From IMG/VR virus record IMGVR_UViG_3300037264_006287, positions 1-39,910 of that record: 39,910 nt of DNA; one strand, 5' to 3'. This DNA comes from a virus. Shown here one piece after another: positions 1 to 4,961 of the stretch. Within the stretch, counting starts at the first letter, position 1, and every line of letters starts with the position of its first letter. A program made the translations under genes and the position numbers. The notes beneath the pieces were generated by a model. The model made no database searches, was not told the origin of the DNA, and was given only the letters and a program-made list of their open reading frames with translations.

Positions 1-47
1 GTCAGGAACGAAAAGTTGGTGGCGATGTAAGGCCCCCTGGCATACCC

Positions 48-395
48 CTACCGCCCGTGTACCTTGTTATGGCAGCTCTGGCACGATGACGCCAGGTTGG
101 ACTCGTCATTGGTTCCGCCTTGCGCGATAGGCACTCTATGGTGCACCAGCACGGCGCGCTGCCCACACCGCTGACACCACGGATGGGCGGCCAGGTAGCG
201 CTTGCTTATCTCCTGCCATCCCGCGTCGTAGCCCCGCTCTGCCGCTGTCCCTCGTTGCGTGCGTTGCTCGTATCTGTCCCGCACCACGTTCGCCGCCACC
301 TGCCGCTCGCGTTGGTGCTGCAGGCAGTAGCGCCCTACATGCACCAGGGCCGGGCATCCCGGCTGGCTACAGGGACGGGCCGCGCGCTGGGGCAT
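48..395 (-). CDS. HNH endonuclease
   Basis: A 115-residue HNH nuclease. The N-terminus has a Cys/His cluster (CSQPGC, then C and H near residues 24-27), then an Arg-rich segment ending in RGYDAGWQ. The HNH core is at the C-terminus: CQRC at about 74-77, VHHRVP at about 84-89, and the closing SNLASSCQSCHNKVH. Phage HNH proteins of this type sit just upstream of the small terminase and in HK97-like systems help TerL cut and package DNA. That matches here if the genome is circular, because the next gene in the same direction across the window end is TerS. The start overlaps the end of the preceding 70-residue gene by 29 bases. Confidence 0.9.
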   Translation of the reverse strand: MPQRAARPCSQPGCPALVHVGRYCLQHQRERQVAANVVRDRYEQRTQRGTAAERGYDAGWQEISKRYLAAHPWCQRCGQRAVLVHHRVPIAQGGTNDESNLASSCQSCHNKVHGR

Positions 396-579
396 CGGTC
401 TCTCCCGGCAGAAATCCGGCCGGCGGCCCTTGGTCGATCCGGGCTACCAGATCGTCGATCACGGCCACCAGGTCGGCGCTTGCCACAGACTGGTTGATCG
501 CCCGCGTGCGGATGCCCTTCAAAAGATCGACGAGCAGGAACAGATCGACGCGCGCGCGGGGATCGAGCAGCGGGATCAT
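367..579 (-). CDS. hypothetical protein, 70 residues
   Basis: I do not recognise a family. The protein starts MIPLLDPRAR and has two predicted amphipathic helices (about residues 10-26 and 33-48) followed by a Pro/Gly-rich tail. The ATG at 579 is preceded by GGGAGAAAAG, a usable ribosome site. The reading frame stays open further upstream, but that part overlaps the membrane-protein gene and has shadow-like composition. It overlaps the end of the upstream gene by 4 bases (ATGA) and the HNH gene downstream by 29 bases, so it is translated within the same late operon. Small, possibly a regulator or packaging accessory; no function is assigned. Confidence 0.55.
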   Translation of the reverse strand: MIPLLDPRARVDLFLLVDLLKGIRTRAINQSVASADLVAVIDDLVARIDQGPPAGFLPGETDAPARGPSL

Positions 580-929
580 CTTTTCTCCCGTGTTGGCGCG
601 CCAACACGCGGCGACTTGTACCCCAGGCCCAGGGCGACGACCACGCGGTGCAACAGCGTCCCGGCGCCGAAGGCGATGCCGCTGGCCTCGAGGGCCGCCA
701 GGAGCACGGTCCACCAATCAGGTACCCCCGCGCAGCCCTGCCAGCCAGCGGCCAGCCACATCACAAAGGAAAAGAGCAGGCACAGCCCGAGAAAGACGAG
801 CTGCTTCCACTTGGCCGCCAGGTCCTGGTAGCCCGCCCAGAACTCGATGATCACGGCGATCGCCGCCCCGACGAGGGCGGCCAGGGCGACCGCGTTCCAA
901 CCCTGAGCGAGAAAAGTGCAGAAAGACAT
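576..929 (-). CDS. membrane protein, holin-like
   Basis: A 117-residue protein with three hydrophobic segments (about residues 13-29, 40-60 and 72-96) separated by short charged turns, and a basic tail ending PTREKR. Size, segment number and position at the head of the late operon fit a holin, but no family motif proves it. The start is ATG at 929, with GGAGG 7 bases upstream; the longer upstream frame is Gly/Pro/Arg-rich shadow. It lies in a run of three short membrane-protein genes with overlapping ends. An alternative role is a superinfection-exclusion or virion-associated membrane protein. Confidence 0.6.
   Translation of the reverse strand: MSFCTFLAQGWNAVALAALVGAAIAVIIEFWAGYQDLAAKWKQLVFLGLCLLFSFVMWLAAGWQGCAGVPDWWTVLLAALEASGIAFGAGTLLHRVVVALGLGYKSPRVGAPTREKR
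590..607. repeat. 18-base perfect palindrome, shared with 15150-15166
   Basis: The sequence GTGTTGGCGCGCCAACAC is a perfect palindrome at the very end of the membrane-protein gene and about 11 bases before the start of the 70-residue gene. A near copy (16 of 17 positions, GTGTTCGCGCGCCAACA) lies just upstream of the cytosine methyltransferase gene at 15150. It could be a protein-binding site or a hairpin near a ribosome site. Its role is inference. Confidence 0.5.
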
Positions 930-1051
930 GGGCACACCTCCCACAGACTTAGGCCAGCGATTCCCGCCGGCGAGGCGAACAGGAGTAACAGCACGAGCAC
1001 CACCACCAGGACCAGGAGGAGCAGCAGACAGTACCACGTCAATTTGCTCAT
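851..1051 (-). CDS. small single-pass membrane protein
   Basis: The reading frame gives 66 residues. The first half is a convincing membrane segment (MSKLTWYC followed by an unbroken run of Leu/Val to about residue 25); the second half overlaps the next gene by 79 bases and looks less protein-like. The start ATG overlaps the stop of the previous gene (ATGA), a typical translational coupling. Possible holin partner or antiholin; function not established. Confidence 0.5.
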   Translation of the reverse strand: MSKLTWYCLLLLLVLVVVLVLLLLFASPAGIAGLSLWEVCPCLSALFSLRVGTRSPWPPSSGRRSP

Positions 1052-1311
1052 GGCCGCTCCCGGTGCCGATCCCGCACCTCGTCACAGAGCGTGTTGACCA
1101 ACGTCTGTAATGTGACGACCGCGGCCGTGGCTAGGGTCCAGGCGGCGGTCGATTTTTCCACCAGTTCCGCCAGGCGCTGGGTCCATTTCTCCATTAGCGC
1201 CAGCATAGCGGTACTCTGGCGGCTATAGAGATTGAGCAGAATCAGGGCGAAAACAATGGCGATGGAGATGTTGGCGAAAGTAAAAATCCAGGCCGGAATC
1301 TCAGTCAGCAT
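1048..1311 (-). CDS. membrane-anchored late protein, first gene of the late operon
   Basis: An 87-residue protein with one membrane segment near the N-terminus (residues about 7-26, WIFTFANISIAIVFALILL) and a helical, partly charged cytoplasmic or periplasmic part containing EKWTQRLAELVEK. This layout is seen in phage lysis proteins of the holin/spanin neighbourhood, but I cannot place it in a family. ATG at 1311 has GGAG upstream at a 5-6 base gap and is preferred over ATG 1317. It directly follows the late promoter at 1338-1366. Confidence 0.6.
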   Translation of the reverse strand: MLTEIPAWIFTFANISIAIVFALILLNLYSRQSTAMLALMEKWTQRLAELVEKSTAAWTLATAAVVTLQTLVNTLCDEVRDRHRERP

Positions 1312-1337
1312 GGTCACTCCAATTACCAGGATAGTTC

Positions 1338-1366
1338 ATTATACCATATTCCCAAATGTCCGTCAA
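1338..1366 (-). promoter_or_regulatory. late-operon sigma-70 promoter
   Basis: On the minus strand the -35 box TTGACG (1366-1361) is separated by 17 bases from a perfect TATAAT (1343-1338). Transcription would begin about 20 bases upstream of the first late gene (start 1311). It is the only strong leftward promoter I can see for the whole structural operon. Confidence 0.85.
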
Positions 1367-1408
1367 TAGCCCTATGTAAGTCAAATCGCAACAGCTTACA
1401 TTATTTTG

Positions 1409-1442
1409 GCCCTTTTGGGGAGCAGTTTTCGAGCAAAAGGGC
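1409..1442. promoter_or_regulatory. inverted repeat between divergent promoters
   Basis: Perfect 9-base arms GCCCTTTTG (1409-1417) and CAAAAGGGC (1434-1442) with a 16-base spacer lie midway between the leftward late promoter and the rightward early promoter. The position suits an operator for a regulator of both; a transcriptional hairpin is the alternative. Confidence 0.55.
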
Positions 1443-1461
1443 AATCTGGTCCCCCACGCCC

Positions 1462-1490
1462 TTGACAAATTGCTATCCCTATGATATAAT
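1462..1490 (+). promoter_or_regulatory. early promoter with GATAGC-type operator boxes
   Basis: Consensus TTGACA (1462-1467), 17-base spacer, TATAAT (1485-1490). Two direct copies of TGCTATC (1471-1477 in the spacer, 1493-1499 just after the -10 box) lie 22 bases apart, about two helical turns, so a regulator bound there would cover the promoter. The -10 region and right-hand box match the promoter at 15061-15089. Confidence 0.9.
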
Positions 1491-1532
1491 GATGCTATCA
1501 GATACGGAATAGCCGAGCATACAGGAGGACAG

Positions 1533-1772
1533 ATGGAAGCCACAATCAAGAGCACCGCCGGCAGGCAACTGGTACTGGAAGTCGGGGCGCAGCAGCAGCT
1601 GATCGATAGCGACCAGGTCGCCGCCATCATCGCCAACATCCAGGGCCGCGGCACTCTCCGCATCTGGACGCAGGGCCTGGACAAAGAAGCCCTGGACGCC
1701 GCGCTGACGGCGGCCGGCCTGCGCGGATTCGCGGCGGCCCAGGCCACCGGCCGGGGCTACATCGACCTGTAG
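1533..1772 (+). CDS. hypothetical protein, first gene of RHH module 1
   Basis: A 79-residue soluble protein starting MEATIKST with AGGAGG at a good distance. The sequence suggests an alpha/beta fold: strands near ATIKST and LVLEV, then helices QVAAIIANI and KEALDAALTAAG. I do not recognise a family. It is the first gene under the early promoter and is followed by an RHH regulator. The equivalent position in the second module (14754-15017) is filled by an unrelated-looking 87-residue protein, so this slot appears to be exchangeable. It could be a partner or effector of the regulator. Confidence 0.7.
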   Translation: MEATIKSTAGRQLVLEVGAQQQLIDSDQVAAIIANIQGRGTLRIWTQGLDKEALDAALTAAGLRGFAAAQATGRGYIDL

Positions 1773-1815
1773 GTGAGTGGGGGCCGCGCATCCTGACACG
1801 CGGGAGGAGAATGTG

Positions 1816-2181
1816 ATGAAAGACATTTTGATTCGAAGCCTGGAGGAGGACCTGGTCGCGGCGCTGGACAATGCCGCCACCCTCGCGGGCCTTTCCCGCG
1901 AAGAGTACCTGCGCGGGGAGCTGGCCCGGATCGCCGGCGCCACCCTGGTGCCCCGGTTCGGCCATGGCCTGCGGGCCTTCACGCCCACGGGGGGCACGTG
2001 TGTGCTCAAGGCCCTGGGGGCGGAGAGCGCACAGGTCCAGGGCGGCGCGCAGAACCTCAGCCAATCCGAGATGGAGGCCTTCCGGCGCGCCAAGCTGCTG
2101 GCGGCCCCGGCGAACGGCGGCCGCTGGGCCGCGGCCCGGCAAGTATTGGAACAAGCCGGCTTCGAGATTTTTGCGGAGTAA
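1816..2181 (+). CDS. ribbon-helix-helix type regulator (copy 1)
   Basis: A 121-residue protein. Its N-terminus, DILIRSLEEDLVAALDNAA then LAGLSREEYLRGEL, has the strand-helix-turn-helix pattern of Arc/CopG/FitA-like RHH DNA-binding proteins. The C-terminal two thirds (GHGLRAFTPTGG, LKALGAES, and a final helical part ending GFEIFAE) is shared with the gene at 14331-14708, which is clearly a paralogue. ATG 1816 follows GGAGGAGA; the upstream in-frame codons are leader. RHH proteins bind short repeated sites as dimers of dimers, so the TGCTATC boxes at the two module promoters are the natural targets. Autoregulation is inference. Confidence 0.75.
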   Translation: MKDILIRSLEEDLVAALDNAATLAGLSREEYLRGELARIAGATLVPRFGHGLRAFTPTGGTCVLKALGAESAQVQGGAQNLSQSEMEAFRRAKLLAAPANGGRWAAARQVLEQAGFEIFAE

Positions 2182-2200
2182 AGCTCCCTCTTGCCCTCAC

Positions 2201-2232
2201 CCCCGCCCGGGCCCGCGCCGGGCGGGGTTTTT
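2201..2232 (+). terminator. rho-independent terminator after RHH module 1
   Basis: Perfect 10-base stem CCCCGCCCGG / CCGGGCGGGG with a 7-base loop, followed by TTTTT. It separates module 1 from the next promoter, so the module is its own transcription unit with probable partial read-through. Confidence 0.9.
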
Positions 2233-2247
2233 GGCGGATTCCGCCAA
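2231..2247. promoter_or_regulatory. 17-base palindrome, possible operator
   Basis: TTGGCGGA-T-TCCGCCAA is a perfect inverted repeat that starts in the terminator T-tract and lies about 40 bases upstream of the next promoter. It could be an upstream operator or simply an extension of the terminator region. Confidence 0.4.
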
Positions 2248-2287
2248 ATATTGGTCGAAAGATGACGGAAACCGGCGCGAAAACCTA

Positions 2288-2316
2288 TTGACTCTTGGTC
2301 AGGGCTGATATATAAT
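2288..2316 (+). promoter_or_regulatory. promoter of the 2351 operon, with GATAGC boxes
   Basis: TTGACT (2288-2293), 17-base spacer, TATAAT (2311-2316). GATAGCA at 2330-2336 and GATAGC at 2344-2349 follow; the second box sits between the Shine-Dalgarno AGGAG and the start codon at 2351. The same hexamer marks the two RHH-module promoters, which points to common control. Confidence 0.85.
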
Positions 2317-2350
2317 GGCCCTGTACCGCGATAGCACTCAGGAGATAGCG

Positions 2351-2566
2351 ATGAACCACAACCGCGCCGGGCACATCCAATTGATGTCGTTCAGCCTCAA
2401 AGCCAAGCTGCAAGCCCTCTCGGAGCAGCGTGCCGAATCCCTGAACGACACCGTGAAGGCCGTCATCGCGGCCGGGATTGTCCAGCTCACGAAGGACGAC
2501 CGGCCCACCTTTGAACTGCCCGCCCACGTCCGCGAGGAAACGGCGCAGGAGGCCAGCAATGTCTAG
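2351..2566 (+). CDS. small helical protein, possible RHH regulator
   Basis: A 71-residue protein starting MNHNRAGHIQLMSF. The segment IQLMSFSLKAKLQALSEQRAESLNDTVKAVIAAGI follows a beta-strand, helix, turn, helix pattern like a compact RHH DNA-binding domain; the tail is charged. The start is set by CAGGAG upstream of ATG 2351; the extra upstream codons contain the promoter. First gene of its operon, with GATAGC boxes in its leader, so autoregulation is plausible. Family assignment is tentative. Confidence 0.65.
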   Translation: MNHNRAGHIQLMSFSLKAKLQALSEQRAESLNDTVKAVIAAGIVQLTKDDRPTFELPAHVREETAQEASNV

Positions 2567-2942
2567 ATTCGTGAATCTCACCCCCCACATTATGCACATC
2601 GGCGACCGCTCTTTCCCGGCCAGTGGGATGATTGCCCGGTGCGCCGAGAGCACCACCCCGGCGGGGGAGTTCGCTGGCCTCCCGCTGGTCCACCGCGCTT
2701 ATGGCGCGGTGGAGAACCTGCCCCATCCGGCCCCGGACACGCTCTACATTGTGTCGGCCCTGGTGCGCGAGGCCGTGCCCTGGCGTACCGACGTGGCCTC
2801 TCCCGGCGACATGCTCCGCGATGCCGAGGGGCGGATCCTCGGTTGTACGAACCTGATTGTCAACGCCGCGGACGAGCCACGCTTTATGACGGAAGCCGAG
2901 GCCCGGACCCTGCTGGCGGCACTGGAGGCCCCCCATGCCTAA
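2559..2942 (+). CDS. hypothetical protein, 127 residues
   Basis: Starts MSRFVNLTPHIMHIGDRSFPASG and ends in a helix rich in Ala/Glu. The opening, FVNLTPH with hydroxyl and proline residues and a following ALVREAVP segment, resembles small phage or plasmid proteins of unknown function that begin with a similar NLTPH motif. No catalytic motif is visible. It overlaps the previous gene by 8 bases and the next by 8 bases, consistent with translational coupling. Cytosolic; function unknown. Confidence 0.75.
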   Translation: MSRFVNLTPHIMHIGDRSFPASGMIARCAESTTPAGEFAGLPLVHRAYGAVENLPHPAPDTLYIVSALVREAVPWRTDVASPGDMLRDAEGRILGCTNLIVNAADEPRFMTEAEARTLLAALEAPHA

Positions 2943-3135
2943 CGACACCCGCTGTCAGCACAGCGCTTGCCCCAACCCGGATACCCTGCCGGTGCGGATG
3001 TACGGCGGCGACCCCGGCGACCGGATGTACTACTGCAAAGAGCACGCCGCTAAGAACGGCCTGCTCCATAGGATAGACTGGACTGCGGTACGCGCCCGGA
3101 ACGCCCTGGCCGCAACGGAGGCCGCCCATGACTGA
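2935..3135 (+). CDS. small Cys/His protein, probable zinc-binding
   Basis: A 66-residue protein with CQHSACP (Cys about 7 and 12) and a later YYCKEHA, giving a C-x4-C...C-x2-H pattern that would bind one zinc ion. Phage early regions often carry such treble-clef-like mini-proteins with no known role. Coupled to its neighbours by 8-base overlaps at both ends. Confidence 0.65.
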   Translation: MPNDTRCQHSACPNPDTLPVRMYGGDPGDRMYYCKEHAAKNGLLHRIDWTAVRARNALAATEAAHD

Positions 3136-3832
3136 AACCACGCTCCGCTGCACTATTGACCAATTGCTCTCCTGGCGCCCCTGCTCGAAATGGCCGGAAT
3201 CCCGCATCCGCCAGTACGCCCGCGGTCGCGCGACCTTCACCGCCCTGGACGTGCTGCGGCTGCGCTCCGTATCCGCGGAGCACCGGCTGTGGGTCGTGCT
3301 GCGCGAGGAAATGATTCCCGCGGCCACCCTGCATGAATTTGCCTGCCGCTGCGCGGAGCAGGTACTCCCGCTCTACGAGCGTGAATATCCTGGCGACAGC
3401 CGCCCCCGCGACGCCATCACCGCCAAACGGGCCTGGCTGCGCGGTGAAATCACGGATGCCAAATTAGGCGCCGCCGAGTCCGCCGCCGAGTCCGCCGCCA
3501 GGTCCGCCGCCGAGTCCGCCGCCTGGTCCGCCGCCAGGTCCGCCGCCTGGTCCGCCGCCTGGTTCGCCGCCGAGTCCGCCGCCGAGTCCGCCGCCAGGTC
3601 CGCCGCCGAGTCCGCCGCCTGGTCCGCCGCCTGGTCCGCCGCCTGGTTCGCCGCCGAGTCCGCCGCCGAGTCCGCCGCCAGGTCCGCCGCCGAGTCCGCC
3701 GCCTGGTCCGCCGCCAGGTCCGCCGCCTGGTTCGCCGCCGAGTCCGCCGCCGAGTCCGCCGCCAGGTCCGCCGCCGAGTCCGCGCAGGTACTCCTGCTCA
3801 AGCGCATGCTCCAGGAGTCCGCCCATGACTGA
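3128..3832 (+). CDS. Ser-Ala-Ala-X tetrapeptide repeat protein
   Basis: A 234-residue protein in two parts. Residues 1 to about 114 form a globular domain (LLSWRPCSKWPESRIRQYARG, EHRLWVVLREEMIP, HEFACRCAEQVLPLYE). From about 115 to 220 the sequence is a strict SAAX repeat with X = Glu, Arg or Trp and an occasional Phe for Ser. The repeat is ordered in about 3.5 longer blocks of 28-32 residues. A short tail VLLLKRMLQESAHD closes it. A four-residue period suits a long helix with charged/aromatic residues winding slowly round it. It shares the start MTETTL with the next gene. Function unknown; an interaction or spacer rod is a guess. Confidence 0.75.
   Translation: MTETTLRCTIDQLLSWRPCSKWPESRIRQYARGRATFTALDVLRLRSVSAEHRLWVVLREEMIPAATLHEFACRCAEQVLPLYEREYPGDSRPRDAITAKRAWLRGEITDAKLGAAESAAESAARSAAESAAWSAARSAAWSAAWFAAESAAESAARSAAESAAWSAAWSAAWFAAESAAESAARSAAESAAWSAARSAAWFAAESAAESAARSAAESAQVLLLKRMLQESAHD
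3470..3786 (+). repeat. 12-base tandem repeat inside the SAAX gene
   Basis: About 26 units of a 12-base pattern of the form TCCGCCGCC followed by GAG, AGG or TGG. The units are arranged in 3.5 longer copies of 84-96 bases. Expansion by slippage is likely. The repeat keeps all six frames open, which explains the long reverse-strand frames here. Confidence 0.95.
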
Positions 3833-4244
3833 AACCACCCTGCTCACCGCCGCTGAACTCTGCGCCTTCCTGGACCAGCATCCGGACGTCGAGGCCCGCG
3901 CGATCCTGGCCCGCGACCTCAGCGCCGCACACTACATCCTCGAACCCTACGAGGTCGCCGTCTGTCGGGGCGTGCTGCGGGGCGATCCCGTCGCCCGCGC
4001 GGAATTCCCGGCCGTCCGCGACCGTATTATGGCGCGCTGGAGCGCCTCGACGCGACCCACCGACGAAGCGCATACGGATACATCGCAACGTGGAGACGAA
4101 GGCACGTCGGTGGGTCCCGCCGGAGCGTGCGCCAGCGCCCTGGCTCTCTCCTCCTTTCGGCCGGCCGGTGAGGGATCCAACCTCCCGGCCGGTCCGGAGA
4201 AGATCACGACGGAGTGGACGCTGACGATCCGGAGGCCGCGATGA
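3825..4244 (+). CDS. hypothetical protein, 139 residues
   Basis: The first 70 residues (ELCAFLDQHPDVEARAILARDLSAAHYILEPYEVAVCRGVL) are helical and protein-like; the rest is low-complexity and probably disordered, ending TIRRPR. No family recognised. It begins MTETTL, like the gene before it, suggesting a local duplication of the start region, and overlaps that gene by 8 bases. The stop overlaps the next ATG (ATGA). Confidence 0.6.
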   Translation: MTETTLLTAAELCAFLDQHPDVEARAILARDLSAAHYILEPYEVAVCRGVLRGDPVARAEFPAVRDRIMARWSASTRPTDEAHTDTSQRGDEGTSVGPAGACASALALSSFRPAGEGSNLPAGPEKITTEWTLTIRRPR

Positions 4245-4729
4245 AGCTCGCGACGTACTGCCACCACTGGCAGCTCACCCGGCTCGCCTGCCTGTTACAC
4301 GGCGCCTGCGCGGATCCGGAGCACTGCCCCGACTATCGCGACGCCGTCGCCATTGCCCGCGAGTACGATCAGGTGCTGGCCAGCCCCCCGGAGCCCCCGG
4401 CTCGACCCGCCCCCCGGCCCGTGCCGGGCCCGGAATGCGCCACCCCCCTGCAGCTGTGCGGACGCGACGCCCAGTGCGCGTGCCCGGAGCACCACACCTA
4501 CCGGGTGCGCCGCAGCGCCCGCCGCCGCTGCCCGGTCTGTGGGGAGCAGCTGGTGACCTTCGGCCTGACCGATCCGACCTGGATCATCAACCGACTGATT
4601 TACTTCCTCTGCCCCTGCGGCCACGTGACCCGGGACAGCCGGGAGCTCGTCAACCCCAACGGCCCGGGGCGCTACGGCGGCCAACGCTGGAGCCCGCGCA
4701 CCGGGCGGCTGCTCGCCCGAAAGCGGTAG
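4241..4729 (+). CDS. zinc-ribbon protein, 162 residues
   Basis: Contains CRVR-type spacing with CPVCGEQLV (about 102-110) and a later LCPCGHVTRD (about 132-141), giving a CxxC...CxC zinc-ribbon pair; an N-terminal Cys/His-rich part (CHHWQLTRLACLLHGAC) may hold another site. A Pro-rich linker joins the two halves. Start ATG 4241 overlaps the upstream stop. Last gene before the 4749 promoter. Probably a nucleic-acid-binding accessory protein; function not known. Confidence 0.65.
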   Translation: MKLATYCHHWQLTRLACLLHGACADPEHCPDYRDAVAIAREYDQVLASPPEPPARPAPRPVPGPECATPLQLCGRDAQCACPEHHTYRVRRSARRRCPVCGEQLVTFGLTDPTWIINRLIYFLCPCGHVTRDSRELVNPNGPGRYGGQRWSPRTGRLLARKR

Positions 4730-4748
4730 GTTGGCAAGGTGCTGGCTA

Positions 4749-4777
4749 TTGACAAACGCTCAACTTTGTGCTATACT
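4749..4777 (+). promoter_or_regulatory. promoter of the 4962 gene
   Basis: Consensus TTGACA (4749-4754), 17-base spacer, TATACT (4772-4777). A TGCTAT half-box overlaps the -10 region (4769-4774). It would give a leader RNA of about 180 bases before the start codon at 4962. Confidence 0.85.
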
Positions 4778-4823
4778 GTCTCTGCGCGAGGAAAAAGAAG
4801 CGCGGGCCGTGGCGGGCCTAAAC

Positions 4824-4928
4824 ACGAGTAAGATCGGCCTTTGGATTCTGGGCCGGCTGCCAGACCGTACTCGTTGCGGAACCGCTACCGGCACCGGCAC
4901 AGAATCGAGAGGCCGATTTTTAATCGGC
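4824..4928 (+). ncRNA. structured leader RNA with pseudoknot potential
   Basis: The 5' leader of the 4962 gene. Visible pairings: (1) ATCGGCCT (4833-4840) + GATTCTG (4844-4850) with CAGAATC (4900-4906) + AGGCCGAT (4910-4917), a 15-base-pair helix with one 3x3 internal loop; (2) ACGAGTA (4824-4830), outside that helix, with TACTCGT (4868-4874) inside its loop, which would make a pseudoknot; (3) GCGG-AA-CCGC (4876-4885) inside the loop; (4) GCCGAT-TTTTA-ATCGGC (4912-4928), which competes with helix 1. Mutually exclusive helices just upstream of a ribosome site are typical of regulatory leaders. No known riboswitch class is recognised. Confidence 0.6.
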
Positions 4929-4961
4929 GCAGGGCTGGGCTAGAAAAGCAAGGAGCACCCA

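Noticed and set aside
3470-3786. CRISPR array
   Set aside because: The 12-base units have no spacers and code for an in-frame protein repeat.
3373-3847. Long reverse-strand frames rich in Ala-Ala-Asp-Ser or Gly-Gly-Pro
   Set aside because: They are the complement of the SAAX tandem repeat, which keeps every frame open.
4731-4943. A 70-codon frame upstream of the Gp3-like gene
   Set aside because: It covers the promoter and structured leader, has no ribosome site and unlikely composition.
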